A DNA stretch of 59,541 nt from Chloroflexi bacterium SZAS-1 (lineage in GTDB: Bacteria > Chloroflexota > Chloroflexia > Chloroflexales > Roseiflexaceae), in contig JAFEAS010000004.1 of assembly GCA_018266315.1 (NCBI GenBank), positions 1-59,541 of the forward strand, in the 5' to 3' direction. Numbering within the stretch: the stretch's first letter is position 1; every line of letters starts with the position of its first letter. This document shows, piece by piece, positions 10,601-18,231 of this stretch. The notes under the pieces are model-generated. The model was not told the origin of the DNA. It was given only the letters and a program-made list of their open reading frames with translations, and searched no databases. The translations under genes were made by a program, and so were the position numbers.

Positions 10601-11005
10601 CACACCAGCTTCGTCGGTACCGAGCAGCGTGGCGATCTGGCGCGGCTCGAAGGCGCGCACATAGGCCAGGCCCAGCGCCACACGCGCCGGGCCTGGCAGC
10701 CGCGCAATTGCCGCTAGTAATGGCGCTTGTGCCGCCTGGGGCGATGGTGGTACCGCCCACCGAGGGAGACGGCGGAGCGCGCGCTCGGGCTTACTGGGCA
10801 ACACTGTCAGCAGCGCCTGCACCAGCATCGATTCATCGGTCTGGTCAGCCAGCGCCAAGCGCCGCACCATCGCCAGCAATATGCGTTCAGCAGTACGTTC
10901 ATCGCGGCCAAACACTAATGCCAGCCGATATACGTCATCGCCATAGCGCTGGAGCGCACGCTCAAGATCAGCGCCATTCGTTGCAGATACCACAGCCAAC
11001 CTCAT
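7637..11005 (-). CDS. Sigma-factor-like / zinc anti-sigma-like fusion with giant extracytoplasmic domain
   Basis: 1122 residues. What is seen: residues about 14-50 resemble ECF sigma region 2 (ALQRYGDDVYRLALVF), residues about 97-145 resemble region 4 (IARLPGPARVALGLAYVR, then a helix-turn-helix-like TLLGTDEAGVREQLRDAL), and residues 186-200 hold an H-x3-C-x2-C zinc anti-sigma pattern (His190, Cys194, Cys197). A single transmembrane helix follows at about 253-271, then roughly 850 residues outside the membrane that I do not recognise. The known ECF sigma and zf-HC2 anti-sigma parts are normally separate proteins. I infer a membrane-tethered regulator or a degenerate derivative. The -35/-10 contacting residues cannot be judged from sequence alone. 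No partner sigma gene is adjacent. Confidence 0.7.
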   Translation of the reverse strand: MRLAVVSATNGADLERALQRYGDDVYRLALVFGRDERTAERILLAMVRRLALADQTDESMLVQALLTVLPSKPERALRRLPRWAVPPSPQAAQAPLLAAIARLPGPARVALGLAYVRAFEPRQIATLLGTDEAGVREQLRDALLALAAHAPIERTELLTDPEPPEACRLTRAALALADPARLAAPAVRGHLALCSACRAADLAWSQLHTAVEETLRGALRDVRLPAALDASLHAAARTPSDGERMAWLARPRVRIALVTLPVVLLILFLVWPRSTVPTPGGSTALQSAADPRALVARAAEQLYAPPTNATGVWHAQYDIQWFFTDGLAVQLNAEQWEDTAGGRHRLQLVHHTGGGPYEFELADGTDSIWYAVSENYANSLFPFSAIPSVLRGRFTASASQRADMRDMRLHSGPWALPRRYLSQATNAELRTWGRQRDADGRLLQLVSFAGISPLALPPDAPDATSSHVTILLTIDETSGQLREVRELFGAAGTEQSARTTWRLVNEETMSQAEPANRAFDVRSAWNGVGTFVDRGALGNARLPLVSANTLVAPADLVQSIGGIEMPQTLPPGTQAIALVNNTPADFAQIGYMSGLLTLGYFGVEHQLFLNTRNDGTQLFTPNGNDELTVGDVYIHLQALPGQGYRALVTQPSFPENIITQVVALGYTRAELLAVLQSLGPPSTAALAEQAPLFIEARPHDAAWLALVGALADPPAPPAGSVRHFVEHVFKRQLHQPDPLTDPYHRPPYGGWPEQLVQENWVRDTANGQRISGSLTRDQAGRLLARQYRSPGDQWDYDALASRVVQYTFGNAIHWVLPNEDQSTVLRALGCPGATLETDAAGVRSITIAETGWREHSCAQSQYAKLLRDQREGTLTDAAPFLADLDADTLTTVITLGADGRATRTEVWAGLPAAGTLLESWERVHEDTVPATQLPSDAMSEQPPAATITLHYNESTSTDANSTGTHSATLTDTLSLARSPLIGFAPGSRQAALMSLEVGPPPGRIPSVFELSNMPNSVFDTMLREGYALRAVYSVRTVNGFQQLRLFQGPVAETAAYLRAHDAWLRSERQQLAIGNRTLEAWTVTERDTQRDWLMFELDGTLLAVQSPGPELLPILKQLVPLK

Positions 11006-11130
11006 CGTCGCAGGGCTGAATAAACCTTATCACTGTATAAGACGAATGAGCGTGGGAGGTTGTTTTGGGGCGGGCGCAAGAAATGGCGCAAGCGCCAAAG
11101 ATGTATGTGCTAATGGAATGGAAGCCGTGC

Positions 11131-12411
11131 TCAGGCACCGCGCTCGACGGCATGCTCGGGCTCATCGTGCCGCGCTGCATTGGCTGACGAACGCGGGTGC
11201 GCCTGCCCACGATAATACTGCCATGCGCGCGCATAGATCGCCTCGATCTCGGGGCCAGCTCGGTCGGATGATAGCTCGCGTTCGGCTTTCTGGCGGCCTA
11301 GCCGACCCAGGCGCTGTGCCCAATCGCGCTGATCAAGCGCCTGCCGCAAATTCACCGCCAGATCATCGACGCTGCCGAAGCGCGCATAAATTCCCAGGTC
11401 GCCCAGGTATTCGCGCGCAACCTCGGTATCGAAGGTTACTACTGGCAGCCCCATCGCCATATACTGCGGAATCTTGCCACTGCCCTCGGTTTCGCTCATT
11501 TTGGGCGCAACCGCTACGTCGCCCAAGGCCAGGTATTTGTGCGAATCGCGGTACATAATGCGCCCAGGCAGCGACACATGGTCGGCGATACCAAGCTGCT
11601 CGGCCAGGCGGCCATAGCGATCAACACCGGGGTAGCCCATAATCAGAAAATGGACATCGGGCATAGTTGGCAGCAGCTGCTGGGCCGCCGCCATGAGCGC
11701 GTCGATACCCTGGTACGGCGCGAGCACACCCAGGTACACAACAACGCGGTGGCCCGGCGGAATGCCCATCGCCGCCCGTAATGCGGCGCGCTCGGCCTGC
11801 CGCTCAGGCGTTTCGTGGAGCGGGCGGAAGCGCTCGGTATTGATGCCATCGATCACGGTATACAGCCGCTCGGCGGGAAAGCCAAACTCGTGGCGCAATA
11901 AATCGGCGGCATTGTCGCTAGACGTAATCAACGCATCGGCCTGCTTGTTAATCGCATATTCGAGGTGCCGTAGCACCTGGTACATCCGGCTGTCTTTACT
12001 GCCGAGAAAATGATGATCGAGCATTTCCGAGGTCATGCTACCCTGGAAATCAAACACCAGCGGCACGCGCAAAATGCGCTTCAGCACCGACCCAATCAGC
12101 GCACCTTCGTGTAGGTGGGCATGGATGATAGTTGGGCGCAAGCGCAGGCCCGTTTCCAGCGCGCGATACGACAGCGCAGCATCGAGGTAGATCTTGTGGC
12201 GCGAGGAACCAACCATTGCGCGCTTGAGCCAGGGCACGTCCCACGAGCGATGAATCTCGAAACCGGGCATGTCGTCGCCATTATGGTAGGTGGTAATAAC
12301 GACGCGGTGCCCACGTTTCTGTAGCGCCCTCGCCTCCTGCCAAATGCGGATATGGCAGCCATAATCGGCGAAAAAGCTCGTCGGCGCGATCATGAGGATG
12401 GAATGCGGCAA
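11131..12411 (-). CDS. GT4-family glycosyltransferase
   Basis: About 426 residues with a GT-B fold signature: N-terminal Rossmann half beginning SILMIAPTSFFADYG, a C-terminal nucleotide-sugar half with VVVYLGVLAPYQGIDALM, and the E-x7-E-type loop region around KMSETEGSGKIPQYMAMG. It transfers an activated sugar to a glycan or lipid acceptor; which one cannot be said. The C-terminal 30 residues are polar and probably disordered. I start at TTG 12411, with GGAGGG six bases upstream, in preference to GTG 12453, which has no ribosome binding site. It stands alone, about 6 kb from the exopolysaccharide locus. Confidence 0.82.
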   Translation of the reverse strand: MPHSILMIAPTSFFADYGCHIRIWQEARALQKRGHRVVITTYHNGDDMPGFEIHRSWDVPWLKRAMVGSSRHKIYLDAALSYRALETGLRLRPTIIHAHLHEGALIGSVLKRILRVPLVFDFQGSMTSEMLDHHFLGSKDSRMYQVLRHLEYAINKQADALITSSDNAADLLRHEFGFPAERLYTVIDGINTERFRPLHETPERQAERAALRAAMGIPPGHRVVVYLGVLAPYQGIDALMAAAQQLLPTMPDVHFLIMGYPGVDRYGRLAEQLGIADHVSLPGRIMYRDSHKYLALGDVAVAPKMSETEGSGKIPQYMAMGLPVVTFDTEVAREYLGDLGIYARFGSVDDLAVNLRQALDQRDWAQRLGRLGRQKAERELSSDRAGPEIEAIYARAWQYYRGQAHPRSSANAARHDEPEHAVERGA

Positions 12412-12689
12412 ACCCCGGCCCTCCGTCGCTGCATGCCCGTTATGCAGGCGCACCTATCAGCAGGCAGCAATAATCCTGGTTGGCATTCTACCGCAGCGGC
12501 GAAGGCGGCGCAACCTCCATACGCATCTTCAACTTCCGGCTATGACAACTGACGACGGATGACCGACGCGACGATAGCGGGCAGTTAGTAGACGGCGGTT
12601 GGTGGTTAGCCAAACCAGTAGAGGCATTGTTCGTCGTTAAAGGCAAGTATGCTCAAGCAGTGGAAGATAGATGCATGGCAGGTCGCCCG
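12412..12689. other. Gene-free spacer with GT-rich degenerate repeats
   Basis: No coding signal on either strand. Around 12560-12610 the sequence turns into short degenerate units of the kind GTTGGTGGTTAG and GACGACGGATGACC, like those before ftsA (35062-35130) and inside priA. Confidence 0.45.
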
Positions 12690-12986
12690 CCGCCGCGTAG
12701 CAATCGATTGATCAAAGGTTGCGCCAAGCGGCGCATTCGCGACTTAGAAGATTGGGAACGCGCGCCCACCAGCAAACCCAAAATCCATATATTCGCCCAT
12801 CATCCGCCCCTGGTTTGTATTGGCGAGCCAGGTCAATTCCATCGGCCCGGCCAACTGCACCGGCACCAACCAGCTCGCGCCCCCATCGGTCGATTCCTCA
12901 GATGGCGTAAACCGCGACAGCATATTGGTATACGAATGCGGAAGGTGCAGCATCTTGTTGCTGCGCTCGCCCTTGCTGGCCCACGC
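12690..12986 (-). pseudogene. Remnant of a BNR/exo-sialidase-like gene
   Basis: The minus strand encodes a C-terminal fragment of a BNR-repeat (sialidase/photosystem-assembly-like beta-propeller) protein: STDGGASWLVPVQLAGPM carries the Asp-box SxDGGxSW, then WLANTNQGRMMGEYMDF and FAGGRAFPIF. At 12744-12746 an in-frame TAA replaces what is probably an Ala codon, and the family-like text resumes in the same frame as VANAPLGATFDQSIATRR before decaying. Upstream the homology stops within a few bases of the glcF stop codon, so the N-terminal bulk has been deleted. Seen directly: the reading frame, the Asp-box and the internal stop. Inferred: the family and the single-codon nonsense change. It is not expected to make a functional product. 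Confidence 0.6.
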
Positions 12987-12993
12987 TTACGCG

Positions 12994-14340
12994 CTACAGC
13001 TGGCGCGCATCCCCGGCATAGGCAGCATCGAGCAGCTCGACGATATGGCGCACGCGCATTGTGCTGCCGCGCCGCTGCAACCCGCCCGCAAGCTGCAAAT
13101 GACAGCCAGGGTTGGCGGTTACTAGCACCTCAGCGTTGGTTGTCTGGGCATTATTCAGCTTACGCGCGCCGAGCTGGGCCGCCATTTCGGGCTGAGTTAC
13201 GTTATAAATGCCTGCACTACCACAGCACAGCGACGATTCGGGCATTTCTTTCAGCACCAGGCGGGGAATGGCGCGCAGCAGCTTGCGCGGCTGGGCACTA
13301 ATGCGCTGGGCATGCGCCAGATGGCACGGTTCCTGGTAGGTAACGGTTATTGGCAGCGGCTTGAGATCGCATGTATTCAGCTCGATTGCGGCCAGAAACT
13401 CACTAATATCTTTCACCTTGGCCGAAAACGCTGCCGCGCGCGCGGCCCACGCCGGGTCGTCGTGCAGCAGGTGCCCATATTCCTTCATCGTCGAGCCACA
13501 ACCCGCCGCATTGACAATAATTGCATCCAGGCCCAGCCCCTCGAAGGCCGCAATATTGCGGCGTGCCAGCTCGCGGCCACCATCCATATCGCCACCATGC
13601 ACATGCAATGCGCCGCAGCAGCCCTGGTCGGGCGGCAGAATCACTTCACAGCCATTTTTGCGCAGTACCCGCAGTGTGGCGGCATGGACATCGGCAAACG
13701 CGGTGGCCATAACACAGCCGGTGAGCAGTGCTACGTGATACCGCGCCGTACCTTCGGCTGGATAGATTTGCCCCTGGGGCACAGTAAACGCATTGCTCAT
13801 GGGCGGCAGGAGCGCCTCGGTATCGGCTAAACCCAGCAGCTTCAGCAGCCCGCTCTCCCGTGCCAGGGCCTGCACACCGCTGCGCTGGTAGAACCACATC
13901 AGGCGCGAGAATCCCTGGAAGAGTTCGAGCCGCTTGAACAGTACACCGAACACGCCGCTGCGCAGGAGCTGTACCGGCCAGGGGTGCGGCGGCAACCTGC
14001 CATCGTCGCGGGCATCTTCGATCTGGGTGCGTGATGCTTCAAGGATCTGGCCGTACTGCACGCCGCTAGGGCACACCGCCTCGCAGGCGCGGCAGTTCAG
14101 GCAGGCGCTCATTTGCTCCTGAAAGACATCGCTTTCCATGCCAATGCGACCATCGGCGACGCCTTTCATCAGGTAAATGCGGCCACGCGGCGAAAACATT
14201 TCCAGGCCGGTCTCCCGATAGGTGGGGCACGACGAAAGGCACAGCCCACAATGAACGCATGTGTTAATAATTGCGTCGCTAGGTGTATCTGCGCCAGCAA
14301 ATGGCACACGGGCGGTGAGAATTTCGGATTCAGCAATCAT
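12994..14340 (-). CDS. glcF: Glycolate oxidase iron-sulfur subunit GlcF-like
   Basis: About 448 residues. Two [4Fe-4S] ferredoxin-like motifs sit near the N-terminus (CVHCGLCLSSCPTY and CLNCRACEAVCPSG), followed by two CCG domains (GCCGALHVHGG and SSLCCGSAGIYN with their upstream Cys partners). This is the arrangement of GlcF and related (S)-2-hydroxy-acid oxidase subunits that pass electrons from a flavin subunit to the quinone pool. The flavin partners GlcD and GlcE are not adjacent, so the substrate could equally be lactate or another 2-hydroxy acid. I start at ATG 14340; the reading frame extends upstream to 14514 but that part overlaps a terminator and has no family similarity. Confidence 0.88.
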   Translation of the reverse strand: MIAESEILTARVPFAGADTPSDAIINTCVHCGLCLSSCPTYRETGLEMFSPRGRIYLMKGVADGRIGMESDVFQEQMSACLNCRACEAVCPSGVQYGQILEASRTQIEDARDDGRLPPHPWPVQLLRSGVFGVLFKRLELFQGFSRLMWFYQRSGVQALARESGLLKLLGLADTEALLPPMSNAFTVPQGQIYPAEGTARYHVALLTGCVMATAFADVHAATLRVLRKNGCEVILPPDQGCCGALHVHGGDMDGGRELARRNIAAFEGLGLDAIIVNAAGCGSTMKEYGHLLHDDPAWAARAAAFSAKVKDISEFLAAIELNTCDLKPLPITVTYQEPCHLAHAQRISAQPRKLLRAIPRLVLKEMPESSLCCGSAGIYNVTQPEMAAQLGARKLNNAQTTNAEVLVTANPGCHLQLAGGLQRRGSTMRVRHIVELLDAAYAGDARQL

Positions 14341-14450
14341 TGCAGTCTCACATTTCAACGCGCACCCTATTACGCTCGGTGACAGTCTGTTTTTTTTGGA
14401 TGGAGCTACTATACCATAAACCGCGCGCCCGGTGATGTTGGCTATAGCAC

Positions 14451-14485
14451 AAAAACAGCCTGGAGAAACTTGCTTTCTCCAGGCT
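14451..14485 (-). terminator. Rho-independent terminator of the response regulator gene
   Basis: A perfect 12-bp stem (AGCCTGGAGAAA with its complement) and 5-base loop, read on the minus strand, is followed by G and five T residues. It begins 33 bases after the response regulator stop codon. Confidence 0.85.
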
Positions 14486-14517
14486 GCAAACAATTGCGGG
14501 CGTGCGAAGATCAACTA

Positions 14518-15210
14518 CTAGGCTAGCGCTGGATCGAACTTATAGCCAATATGCCGGATCGTCAGCAGGTGTCGCGGATTCTGTGGGTCGCGTTCAAGCT
14601 TTGCGCGCAGCCGCCACACCGACGTTGCAACAATACTGCGCGCCTGCTGCGGTGCAAACCCCCATACGTGGCGGATGATCTGGTTGCTACTGCACACCCG
14701 GCCACTGCGCTTCATCAAAAACGCCAACAGATGCACCTCGCGCGGCGTCAGATCAATCCCACGGCCTTCCTCTGTCACACATACCTGCTTCAGCGGGTCG
14801 AGCACCCAGCCGCCCTGGTTCAGTGGCGTGGTTGGCGGGCGGCGCGCCCGCTCGGCACGGCGTAATACCGCGCCTACCCGTGCCAGCAGCTCGGCGGGGG
14901 CACATGGTTTACTCAGGTAATCATCGGCACCCAGGCGCAAACCCAGCACCCGATCCTCGGCGCGGGCACGATTGGCAAGAAACATAATCGGCACATCCGA
15001 CGTGCGGCGAATACGCCGACATAATTCGAACCCTTCCTGATCGGGCAATAATGCTTCTAACACCACCAGATCGGGCGTCTGGTTTGTTACGACGCGTAGC
15101 GCGCTCCGTCCATCGCTTGCCCGGCTCACCTGGTAGCGGGCCTGCTCAAGCAGCACAGCGGTATGCTGCAGGCTCGTTCCATCACCATCAGCGACTAATA
15201 CGTGTGGCAT
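14518..15210 (-). CDS. OmpR/PhoB-family response regulator with atypical receiver
   Basis: 230 residues: receiver domain 1-120 and winged-helix DNA-binding domain about 135-230 (IDLTPREVHLLAFLMKRSGR, then the recognition region and IRHIGYKF). The receiver keeps the switch Lys101 (LSKP), but the phosphoacceptor Asp is Glu52 (VVLEALLPD), the usual Thr/Ser of the switch is Ala79, and the acidic pair is reduced to Asp-Gly. By family knowledge this cannot be phosphorylated normally; Glu can mimic the active state, so it may be constitutively active or controlled by another ligand. Start ATG 15210, with AAGGAG upstream. No histidine kinase is adjacent, which fits phosphorylation-independent action. 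Confidence 0.88.
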   Translation of the reverse strand: MPHVLVADGDGTSLQHTAVLLEQARYQVSRASDGRSALRVVTNQTPDLVVLEALLPDQEGFELCRRIRRTSDVPIMFLANRARAEDRVLGLRLGADDYLSKPCAPAELLARVGAVLRRAERARRPPTTPLNQGGWVLDPLKQVCVTEEGRGIDLTPREVHLLAFLMKRSGRVCSSNQIIRHVWGFAPQQARSIVATSVWRLRAKLERDPQNPRHLLTIRHIGYKFDPALA

Positions 15211-15462
15211 TGCTCTACGTGCTCCTTCCAAACGTCGTTTCTGTTCGTCGTTTGTCGCTATTTCCAACCCCGAACTTCTTAACGGTGTTTTTACCATGCC
15301 TACCAGGCCCGCGTCTACGCTGCACTGCTCACATTCTGCTCATTTCTACGGGGTAAATGCGGGGCGAATGATCTTGCGCCAAGCGATGCGCTAAACAACG
15401 TGGGCGTGCCCCTAATTAGTCCCACCTTACCATGTTATTTCGTCTCGCATTTTTGTGGCAGT

Positions 15463-15491
15463 TTGTTTTTTTCAGCATTTGCTGCTACAAT
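15463..15491 (+). promoter_or_regulatory. Promoter of rpmG
   Basis: TTGTTT (15463-15468) and TACAAT (15486-15491) separated by 17 bases, about 65 bases before the rpmG start codon. The rest of the 346-base divergent spacer, 15211-15556, shows no gene. Confidence 0.7.
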
Positions 15492-15556
15492 GGCGAGAGT
15501 TTGTCTGCGGGTGCTGCTCACAGCACCTACAACACCGTTATATAAGGAAGGTTTCA

Positions 15557-15721
15557 ATGGCCAGCAAGAAGGGTAACCGCATCACGATCAAGCTGCGTAG
15601 CACCGAGAGCGGTCACATGTATACCACCGAGAAGAATCGCAAGAACGACCCGAGTCGCCTTGAGCTCAAGCGCTACGATCCGCTGGTGCGCCGCCACGCA
15701 GTGTACCGCGAATCGAAGTAA
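15557..15721 (+). CDS. rpmG: Large ribosomal subunit protein bL33
   Basis: 54 residues of the 50S protein bL33, located near the E site. The conserved core [19 protein letters not shown] and the ending [13 protein letters not shown] are typical. The four zinc-binding cysteines of the C+ form are absent, so this is the zinc-independent (C-) paralogue. In many genomes such forms are induced in zinc limitation, but no Zur-like site is obvious here. ATG 15557 is preceded by AAGGAAGG. It is a single-gene unit with its own promoter and terminator. Confidence 0.95.
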   Translation: MASKKGNRITIKLRSTESGHMYTTEKNRKNDPSRLELKRYDPLVRRHAVYRESK

Positions 15722-15747
15722 GCCCGGTCAATCGGCTGTAGTTTCAT

Positions 15748-15788
15748 CGCCAGCGCGCCTATAATATGGTGCGCTGGCGTTTCATTTA
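15748..15788 (+). terminator. Terminator after rpmG
   Basis: Nine-base stem CGCCAGCGC/GCGCTGGCG with a 14-base loop, then TTTCATTT. The loop also contains a perfect TATAAT (15760-15765), which could be the -10 box for the following gene, so terminator and promoter may overlap. Confidence 0.65.
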
Positions 15789-15813
15789 GTTGCCTCGCTC
15801 TGAAGGGTGTGCT

Positions 15814-16269
15814 GTGCGACGAATCTTCCGTATTACACTCCCGTTACTCGTCGGGCTGATACTCTTGGGCGTGCTGGTGTTGCTGCTCAGCCCCACGGCA
15901 CGCCGTTTAGCCCCAACCTGGCTGTATTACGATCTGGTAGTACGCCAGATCGACCCGCTGCCACCTGCAGTCGAGCAGTTTGTCCTCGGTGCCGGGCAGA
16001 ATTATTGCAGCATTGGCCGCGATTCGGCCTGTGGCGGGTACCGCCTGGTCAATGCGCGCCGTTTACAGATAAGCACCGCCGCACAACAACGCGGAATTAG
16101 CGTCGCCTGGTGTGTCGACTATGTCGTGCAGCGGCAGAATGCGAGCCGGGTGAGTGGCACATTTATTCAGTGGGCAAATATTCCCCACGCAATGGTCATC
16201 ACCAACGGCAACACCGGCTTCGATTCATTTGAGGTTGAGCGCTGCGATATGAGTATTTTGGAGCACTAA
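15814..16269 (+). CDS. Small membrane-anchored protein of unknown function
   Basis: 151 residues. A basic N-terminus (MRRIFRIT) and one hydrophobic helix (about 9-28) indicate an uncleaved signal anchor, with the remaining 120 residues outside. The outer part has four cysteines (in NYCSIGRDSACGGY, AWCVDY and EVERCDM), which could form two disulfides. I do not recognise a family. GTG 15814 is preceded by GAAGGG at a good distance. It lies between rpmG and tatA, with its own candidate -10 in the rpmG terminator loop and a repeat element after its stop codon. Confidence 0.7.
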   Translation: MRRIFRITLPLLVGLILLGVLVLLLSPTARRLAPTWLYYDLVVRQIDPLPPAVEQFVLGAGQNYCSIGRDSACGGYRLVNARRLQISTAAQQRGISVAWCVDYVVQRQNASRVSGTFIQWANIPHAMVITNGNTGFDSFEVERCDMSILEH

Positions 16270-16280
16270 GCTAGTAGCCC

Positions 16281-16364
16281 TAATCGACACAAGTTACGCG
16301 GTGGGCGTTTTTCGCCTGCGGCAGAATAAGCCAGCGACACGGGCAACTGCGTAAGTTGTGTAAT
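16281..16364. repeat. Short inverted-repeat element (MITE-like family, copy 1)
   Basis: Left end ACACAAGTTACGCGGTG and right end, read inverted, ACACAACTTACGCAGTTG bracket about 84 bases containing CGCCTGCGGCAG. The same ends and inner motif occur at 54682-54834 and 59211-59388. The right end runs into the tatA -35 hexamer. Confidence 0.6.
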
Positions 16365-16391
16365 TGACAGCCCACTGCGCTGCGGTATAAT
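16364..16391 (+). promoter_or_regulatory. Strong promoter of tatA
   Basis: Consensus TTGACA (16364-16369) and TATAAT (16386-16391) with a 16-base spacer, about 100 bases before the tatA start. The first T of the -35 is also the last base of the upstream repeat element. Confidence 0.8.
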
Positions 16392-16491
16392 ACCTTTGGC
16401 ATACGCTTTGTATACCGCACTACGCACAGCATTGCACACCAACACGCATCCTGGTGCCAATGCGCAGCGGCGCAACGACAGGAGCACAACT

Positions 16492-16677
16492 ATGTTAGGT
16501 CTTCAGCTACCAGAACTCTTAATCATTTTAGTGATTGTGGTAGTTCTGTTTGGTGCTTCGCGCCTGCGGGGCCTGGGTGGTGCATTGGGCGGCAGCATCC
16601 GCGAATTTAAGAATGCAGTCCGCGATGAGCAATCGGCAGAGAGCAAGCCTGAAAAAACGGACAAAGTTGAATCATAG
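16492..16677 (+). CDS. tatA: Twin-arginine translocase subunit TatA/TatE-type
   Basis: 61 residues: short N-terminus, one membrane helix (LPELLIILVIVVVLFG), a hinge, then an amphipathic helix (RGLGGALGGSIREFKNAV) and a charged tail. This is the TatA layout, the pore-forming component for folded Tat substrates. The usual FGPKKLPE is FGASRLRG here. ATG 16492 has AGGAG nine bases upstream. tatC is not adjacent. Confidence 0.9.
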   Translation: MLGLQLPELLIILVIVVVLFGASRLRGLGGALGGSIREFKNAVRDEQSAESKPEKTDKVES

Positions 16678-16721
16678 TTCTTAGCGGCACTTCTATATCA
16701 TTAGGGTAACATAGCCGCGTC

Positions 16722-16852
16722 GGCGGAAGCGTGCCGCCACAAGCAGAGACCGTGCCCTTTTGCCACGGCTCGGCACGGCGTAGATCGTGTGCCAGTGGGG
16801 GCGCTTGCGCTCTTTGCTGGCACCTTTGTGTTTCAGGTCGTATGTACCTGAA
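16722..16852 (+). promoter_or_regulatory. Structured leader upstream of obgE
   Basis: Four consecutive small hairpins lie in the tatA-obgE spacer: GGCGG/CCGCC (16722-16738), CCGTGCC/GGCACGG (16750-16778), GTGCCAG/CTGGCAC (16789-16823) and TTCAGGT/ACCTGAA (16832-16852). The third is followed by CTTTGTGTTT and could terminate. No known riboswitch was recognised. Confidence 0.4.
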
Positions 16853-16874
16853 GAGTGCCTGGATAGTAATCTGT

Positions 16875-18167
16875 ATGGCTGGAGAATTTTTTGATAACGC
16901 CCGTATTCGGGTTGCTGCAGGCGATGGCGGCGACGGCTCGGCTTCGCTGCGCCGTGAAGCGCATGTGCCCCGTGGTGGCCCCGATGGCGGCGACGGCGGG
17001 CGTGGCGGACATATCTATCTTCTCGCTGACCGACACCTGAACACGTTGTTACCCTTCCGCGAGAAAAATCGCTTCAAAGCCGAGCGTGGCGGCAATGGCG
17101 GCGGCTCGCGCAAGTATGGCCGCGACGGGCAAGATCTGGTGATTCGGGTACCGCCCGGTACGCTCGCCCGCACTACGATCGATGGCGAAGCGTATGAGGT
17201 TGACCTGACAGCACCGGGTATGCGCCTGCTCGCGGCGCGCGGCGGCAAAGGCGGCCTGGGCAATGTTCACTTTGCTACCTCAACCCACCAGACGCCACGC
17301 ATTGCGGAGCTAGGCCAGCCGGGCGAAGTATTCGAGATCGACCTGGAACTCAAGTTGCTAGCCGACGTTGGCCTGGTGGGCTTCCCGAACGCAGGCAAAT
17401 CGACACTGCTCTCGGTGATCAGCGCGGCGCGGCCCAAGATCGGTGCCTATCCTTTCACCACAATTCAGCCCAACCTTGGCGTCGTGGCGCTGGGCGATCT
17501 CTCCTTCGTGGTGGCCGATATTCCCGGGCTGATTGAAGGGGCGCATCGCGGGGTTGGGCTGGGCCACGATTTCTTGCGCCATGTCGAGCGCACCCGGCTG
17601 CTCATCCATGTCGTTGATGCGGCGGGGATCGATGGGCGCGACCCGCTCGATGATTACCATAAAATCAACGAGGAACTGCGGTTATACCAGCCCGAGCTTG
17701 CCAAGCGCCCACAGCTGGTTGCGCTCAATAAAGTCGATCTGCCCGAGGCACAGGCAAACCTGGCGCGGCTGCGGGCCGCAATAGCGCTACCCAGCGCTAT
17801 GATTTTTGAGATTTCGGGCGCAACCCATGCTGGCGTCGATAGTTTAATCCAGGCTGCCGCTGCACAGCTCGCCGCGATGCCACTACCCACAAGCAACCCA
17901 ACCCAGGAAGATCTGGTGTGGCCGGTGCCCGAAGTAGATGAGCGCTTCTTCAGTGTCCAGCCAGAAGGCAATGGCTGGCGCGTGCGCGGCAAACGCATCG
18001 AGCGACTGATCTCGATGACAAATTTCGCGCAAACAGAAGCGCTGATGCGTATTCAGCGCGTGCTTGAGGCCAGCGGTATCAGCGCCGCATTGCTCGCTGC
18101 TGGCATTCAAGAAGGCGACCCGGTCTACATCGAAAAGGCCGAGCTTATCTGGTCGAATCAGGAATAA
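16875..18167 (+). CDS. obgE: GTPase Obg/CgtA
   Basis: 430 residues. The glycine-rich Obg domain (1-158, [20 protein letters not shown]) is followed by the G domain with G1 GFPNAGKST, switch region TTIQPNLG, G3 DIPGLIEGA and G4 NKVD, and then the C-terminal Obg-type OCT domain (about 340-430, [19 protein letters not shown]). The protein acts in 50S maturation and stress signalling. ATG 16875 starts directly at the conserved MAGEFFDNA; the ribosome binding site is weak (GGATAG), which fits control by the structured leader. It does not follow rplU-rpmA as in many bacteria, but tatA. Confidence 0.96.
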   Translation: MAGEFFDNARIRVAAGDGGDGSASLRREAHVPRGGPDGGDGGRGGHIYLLADRHLNTLLPFREKNRFKAERGGNGGGSRKYGRDGQDLVIRVPPGTLARTTIDGEAYEVDLTAPGMRLLAARGGKGGLGNVHFATSTHQTPRIAELGQPGEVFEIDLELKLLADVGLVGFPNAGKSTLLSVISAARPKIGAYPFTTIQPNLGVVALGDLSFVVADIPGLIEGAHRGVGLGHDFLRHVERTRLLIHVVDAAGIDGRDPLDDYHKINEELRLYQPELAKRPQLVALNKVDLPEAQANLARLRAAIALPSAMIFEISGATHAGVDSLIQAAAAQLAAMPLPTSNPTQEDLVWPVPEVDERFFSVQPEGNGWRVRGKRIERLISMTNFAQTEALMRIQRVLEASGISAALLAAGIQEGDPVYIEKAELIWSNQE

Positions 18168-18231
18168 GGCGACACAACCATCATCTCAGCCGCCATGCCA
18201 GTGCATCTTCGCTCCTCCAGACCGGCGGTTC

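Noticed and set aside
12627..13301. Plus-strand open frame of 224 codons
   Set aside because: It runs antisense to glcF and to the BNR remnant, has Arg/Ala/His-rich shadow composition and no domain; the minus strand explains the region.
14341..14514. N-terminal extension of GlcF
   Set aside because: The open frame overlaps the response regulator terminator; family similarity begins at ATG 14340.
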